Assembly: GCF_004803715.2 (NCBI RefSeq)
Contig: NZ_CP039383.2
Span: 1,426,001-1,490,000, forward strand
Length of the DNA: 64,000 bases
Source of the DNA: Luteimonas yindakuii
GTDB lineage: Bacteria > Pseudomonadota > Gammaproteobacteria > Xanthomonadales > Xanthomonadaceae
Direction of reading: 5' to 3'
Shown here: piece by piece, positions 61,435 through 64,000 of the stretch
Layout: each line of letters begins with the position of its first letter
Position numbering within the stretch: the first letter of the stretch is position 1
The notes under the pieces: generated by a model
Seen by the model: the letters and a program-made list of their open reading frames with translations, nothing else
Told to the model about the DNA's origin: nothing
The model's database searches: none
Program-made: the position numbers and the translations under genes

Positions 61435-63051
61435 GTGTTCTCCTCCGCCGAACTGATTTCAGCGCTGCACAGGCGCAAGCGCCGCTCGATCCGCCCGCCA
61501 TCTCCGGCTGGCGAGTTCCCGCCCGGCTGGCAATCCTGGCTGGACACGATGCAGGCCAGCCCCGGCCGGGTACGTGGCGCACCCGCGCCCGACATCATCT
61601 CGCTGCTTGCCGCCCGCGAACCCACGCCCTTGCCGCCAGGCGAAGTACTCGAGAACCGCTGGCAGGCATTCACCGTGCTGTGGCGGCAGCACTGGGAACG
61701 GGCACCCGACGATGAGCGTGGCATGCGCCGGCTGTCATCCGCGGTGTCCGGCGTGCTGCACCTGGTGTGGCTGTTCCTGCTGGGCTGGCTGATGGTGGTG
61801 CCGCCATGGACGGGTCCGACGCAGGCCGGCGAGGACAGCGCGATCGAGGTGACATGGATCGGCGAAGGCACGCCGCGCGACGAAGGGGCCGGGCCGCCGG
61901 CAGCCGGCGACGCCATTCCGGAGGTCGCCGATTCGCGACAGGAACCGTCGCCACCTCCGCCGCCTCCCGCAGCGCAGCCCGACCCGGTGCCGGCCAGCGT
62001 CGCGGAAGCGGCCACGCCGCCGCCCGAGCCCCAACCCGAACCCGCACCGGCAGCCGCCGAGCAGCCGCTGGTGGTCACCGAGACCGCGGTGCCGGATACC
62101 ACCTTCGTCGTGCCGCCACCGCCCGAGGTGCCGGTGCTGCAGCCGCGACTGCGGGAGCGCACCGTGGAGCTGCGTGATCGCGAGATCCCGGTGCAGGAGC
62201 CTGTGGAACTCGCGCGGCCGGAGCTGCCCGCCTTGCGGTCCGTGGCCGTCACGCCGAGCATCGAACAGCCGGTGGTGGAGCTGGCCGAACGCAAGGTGGT
62301 GGCACCGGTCCGCCTCCCCGATGCGCCGCGCATCGCTGCGCCGTCGGTGCGCGCGCCTGTCGTCGAAGCGGACGCGCCAGCCGCGCCGGTGCGCGAGATC
62401 GCACTGCGCGAGACATCGGACGGGCAGGGCGCGAGCGAGACCGTGGACGCCACCCGCGCAACGGCCGCGGCTGGCAGCACCAGCAGCGATGCCGCACCCG
62501 CGGCTGACGCCGGTACCCGGCCCGATGCCACGGCCGCCGGCGCAGGCCCGGCCACGTCGCCGGCCCCCGGCGCGATCCCATCGCCGCGGTCCGGCGATGA
62601 CTGGGATACGGCTGCGCAGAACCGCGCGGGCGGACAGGCCGGCACAGCGGGCCTGTTCAACCGCGACGGTCGGCCACAGTTGCCGCCGGGTGCCGGCGGG
62701 CGCGTTGGCGGCGGCCTGCCGCCAGGCACCGTCACCGAGGATTACGAAAAGATCGACCGCATGGGCACGTGGCTGCGGCGTCCACCTTCCGATTTCGAAC
62801 CCACCTCGCTCGACCGCTTCTGGGTGCCGCACGAGAACCTGCTCGAGGAATGGGTGCGCCGAAGTATCCGCACCGTGCTGATTCCCATCCCCGGCACCAG
62901 CAAGTCGATCCGCTGCGATGTGGCGCTCCTGGCGTTCGGTGGTGGCTGCGGGATCACCGATCCGAACCTGCAGGATGTCGAGGCCGGCGCACGGCCACCG
63001 CCGGATGTCCCGTACAAGCCTGAGCTGCAGGAAGGCGACGACGCCCGGTGA
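61435..63051 (+). CDS. Pro-rich membrane-spanning 'repetitive' protein
   Basis: A 538-residue protein with a TonB-like plan. Residues 1-100 are cytoplasmic and include [20 protein letters not shown]; one membrane segment at about 103-122 ([20 protein letters not shown]); then a long Pro/Glu/Ala/Val-rich region (about 145-400: [40 protein letters not shown], short repeats such as [20 protein letters not shown]) that should span the periplasm; and a small C-terminal domain (about 440-530: [38 protein letters not shown]) that does not resemble TonB. GTG start at 61435. It matches xanthomonad proteins called 'transmembrane repetitive'; function is unknown. Confidence 0.75.
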   Translation: MFSSAELISALHRRKRRSIRPPSPAGEFPPGWQSWLDTMQASPGRVRGAPAPDIISLLAAREPTPLPPGEVLENRWQAFTVLWRQHWERAPDDERGMRRLSSAVSGVLHLVWLFLLGWLMVVPPWTGPTQAGEDSAIEVTWIGEGTPRDEGAGPPAAGDAIPEVADSRQEPSPPPPPPAAQPDPVPASVAEAATPPPEPQPEPAPAAAEQPLVVTETAVPDTTFVVPPPPEVPVLQPRLRERTVELRDREIPVQEPVELARPELPALRSVAVTPSIEQPVVELAERKVVAPVRLPDAPRIAAPSVRAPVVEADAPAAPVREIALRETSDGQGASETVDATRATAAAGSTSSDAAPAADAGTRPDATAAGAGPATSPAPGAIPSPRSGDDWDTAAQNRAGGQAGTAGLFNRDGRPQLPPGAGGRVGGGLPPGTVTEDYEKIDRMGTWLRRPPSDFEPTSLDRFWVPHENLLEEWVRRSIRTVLIPIPGTSKSIRCDVALLAFGGGCGITDPNLQDVEAGARPPPDVPYKPELQEGDDAR

Positions 63052-63067
63052 GGACATCGCAACGAAA

Positions 63068-63089
63068 GACGGAGCCTTGCGGCTCCGTC
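63068..63089. terminator. Terminator hairpin between convergent genes
   Basis: GACGGAGCC / GGCTCCGTC, a 9-bp stem with a TTGC loop; on the minus strand it is followed by TTTCGTT, which suits the cytochrome gene, and it may also serve the plus strand. Confidence 0.7.
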
Positions 63090-63114
63090 GGCGTCGTTGC
63101 AGCGAGGGTGAACG

Positions 63115-63549
63115 TCAGCGCTGCGAGTGCGTGGCCTCGAGGGTGACGATCTGCGACGGACGCGAGCCGAAGTACGCGGCGAGATCGGCGATTTCCTGAT
63201 CGTTGAGACCGGTGGCCTGGTTGGCCATCAGCGCGTTCGAACGCTCGCCGGCACGGTAGGCCTGCAACGCATGGGCGAGGTAGTCGGCGTACTGGCCACC
63301 AAGCTTCGGGTAGGTCGCGTCGAGTGGCTGGTTGCCGTCGGGGCCATGGCAATCGATGCAGGACTGGCCGGTGGCCTCGCCCTTGGTATGGGCCAGCGCT
63401 TCGCCCTGTTCGACGCGGCCCCTGGGCAGGCCGGCGGACGAGGAGCGGTTCTCGGCGGTGGCCGCGTGTTCGCCCTCGGCACCGCCCGAGCAGGCGGACA
63501 GCAGCAGGGCGGTGGCGACCGGAAGGGCGAGGAGGTGCAGACGGGTCAT
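63115..63549 (-). CDS. Cytochrome c lipoprotein (single heme)
   Basis: A 144-residue cytochrome c. The lipobox LLLSACSGG (Cys20) anchors it to a membrane. The heme-binding CxxCH is GQSCIDCHGPDGNQP and the distal Met is likely in SNALMANQATGLNDQEI, followed by the typical C-terminal helix IADLAAYFGSRPSQ. It is like one half of a cytochrome c4/c5 and carries electrons to a terminal oxidase. It starts 8 nt after the stop of the other cytochrome gene on the same strand, so the two are co-expressed. Confidence 0.9.
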   Translation of the reverse strand: MTRLHLLALPVATALLLSACSGGAEGEHAATAENRSSSAGLPRGRVEQGEALAHTKGEATGQSCIDCHGPDGNQPLDATYPKLGGQYADYLAHALQAYRAGERSNALMANQATGLNDQEIADLAAYFGSRPSQIVTLEATHSQR

Positions 63550-63557
63550 GGCGCGGC

Positions 63558-63896
63558 TCACTTCTGCAGGCCGGAAAGGAACGCCGCGATATCGGCGATG
63601 TCCTGGTCGGAGAAACTCTTGGCCTGCACTTCCATGGTCGGATGCCGGCGCCCGCTGTTGCGGTACTCGGTCAGCGCGTTCACCAGGTAGGGCTCCGGCT
63701 GGCCGCCGATCTTCGGCACGCGGTAGTTGGGGTAGGCGTTCTTGTAGTTCGGAATGCCGTGGCAGCCGTGGCACGTGTAGGTGAGCATGCGGCCGTTTTC
63801 GAGATCGGGCGTGCCGGTGGCCGGCTGCGGCTGTTGCGCATGGGCCGCGCTGGATGCGGCAAGGGCAAGACAGGCTGCAAGTAGCGGTCGCATCAT
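63558..63896 (-). CDS. Periplasmic cytochrome c (single heme)
   Basis: A 112-residue soluble cytochrome c. The signal peptide is MMRPLLAACLALAASSAAHA; CxxCH is in LTYTCHGCHGIPNYKNAYP; a distal Met probably lies in HPTMEVQAKSFSDQD; the last helix is IADIAAFLSGLQ. It is the upstream partner of the cytochrome lipoprotein (8 nt apart), and together they resemble a split di-heme cytochrome c4. Starts at 63893 and 63908 are possible; 63896 has GGA at good spacing. Confidence 0.9.
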   Translation of the reverse strand: MMRPLLAACLALAASSAAHAQQPQPATGTPDLENGRMLTYTCHGCHGIPNYKNAYPNYRVPKIGGQPEPYLVNALTEYRNSGRRHPTMEVQAKSFSDQDIADIAAFLSGLQK

Positions 63897-63983
63897 GTTG
63901 TTCCGCATTCCTGTTGGCTGGTTTCGCGTGGCGTTGGCCGGTAGGGATCGGCGCCTGCTTTCCCCGGCGCGCAATCGCCCGAG

Positions 63984-64000
63984 TATAGCCTGCGTTCATG
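63984..64000 (+). promoter_or_regulatory. Possible -10 box and start codon of a gene beyond the right edge
   Basis: TATAGC, 8 nt before an ATG that is the last codon in the window, divergent from the cytochrome genes. A ribosome-biogenesis GTPase gene (engB) often lies here in Xanthomonadaceae, but nothing beyond the start codon is visible. Confidence 0.3.

Overview
The window is chromosomal DNA from a high-GC gammaproteobacterium, most likely of the Xanthomonadales (Lysobacter/Luteimonas/Xanthomonas group). This rests on general base composition, the serC-(pheA)-aroA order, the msrPQ pair, the pstS-pstS-pstCAB-phoU order, a 'transmembrane repetitive'-type protein beside two cytochromes c, and a LysR regulator starting MQDLNDLYYF. 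It is an inference: no rRNA or strain-specific marker is present. Nothing looks like a prophage, integron, IS element or CRISPR array.

Layout. 1-10 kb: edge of a response regulator, an anchored protein, a lipocalin, a lipoprotein, the DinG helicase, an M14 peptidase, an HDOD protein, a BON protein and a Tat-exported reductase-like protein. 9-14 kb: an M20-like hydrolase overlapping a GNAT acetyltransferase, then a tetrapyrrole-methylase-fold methyltransferase of the borosin (peptide backbone N-methylating) type, a small overlapping ORF and a TPR-GGDEF cyclase. 14-29 kb: VOC protein, M13 and DUF885 peptidases, a DUF2388/DUF4105 pair, a flavoprotein, a zinc-finger protein, an MscS channel, a 7TM-GGDEF cyclase and a phosphoesterase. 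28.5-31.5 kb: methionine-salvage operon mtnB-mtnD-mtnC whose last gene is a caspase-like C13 peptidase. 31.5-36 kb: three transporters. 36.6-42.5 kb: high-affinity phosphate uptake (two pstS, pstC, pstA, pstB, phoU) with two candidate Pho boxes. 42.6-47.3 kb: a nuclease-fold membrane protein, PHA-granule-type proteins, an FHA protein and MsrPQ. 47.5-52.9 kb: serC, a truncated pheA, aroA, two TonB-like proteins and serS. 53-55.5 kb: a LysR gene, an array of tRNA-Ser-like half elements ending in a genuine tRNA-Ser(TGA), and a NarL-type regulator. 55.5-64 kb: rne, rluC, phhB, nfuA, the repetitive membrane protein and two cytochromes c.

Most genes are housekeeping. The phosphate genes form one minus-strand run in which pstC/pstA overlap, consistent with PhoB control. 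The methionine-salvage genes are closely packed and mtnC overlaps the peptidase gene. serC, the pheA remnant and aroA remain tightly coupled although the dehydratase part of pheA is gone.

The two most unusual items are: (1) a 214-bp tandem array at 54.1-54.7 kb in which the first 37 nt of two different tRNA-Ser genes, ending exactly after the TGA anticodon, are joined to a 44-46-nt structured insert with compensatory base changes, lying between serS and an intact tRNA-Ser; and (2) the borosin-type methyltransferase at 11.2-12.1 kb with a non-canonical small downstream ORF and no recognisable precursor.
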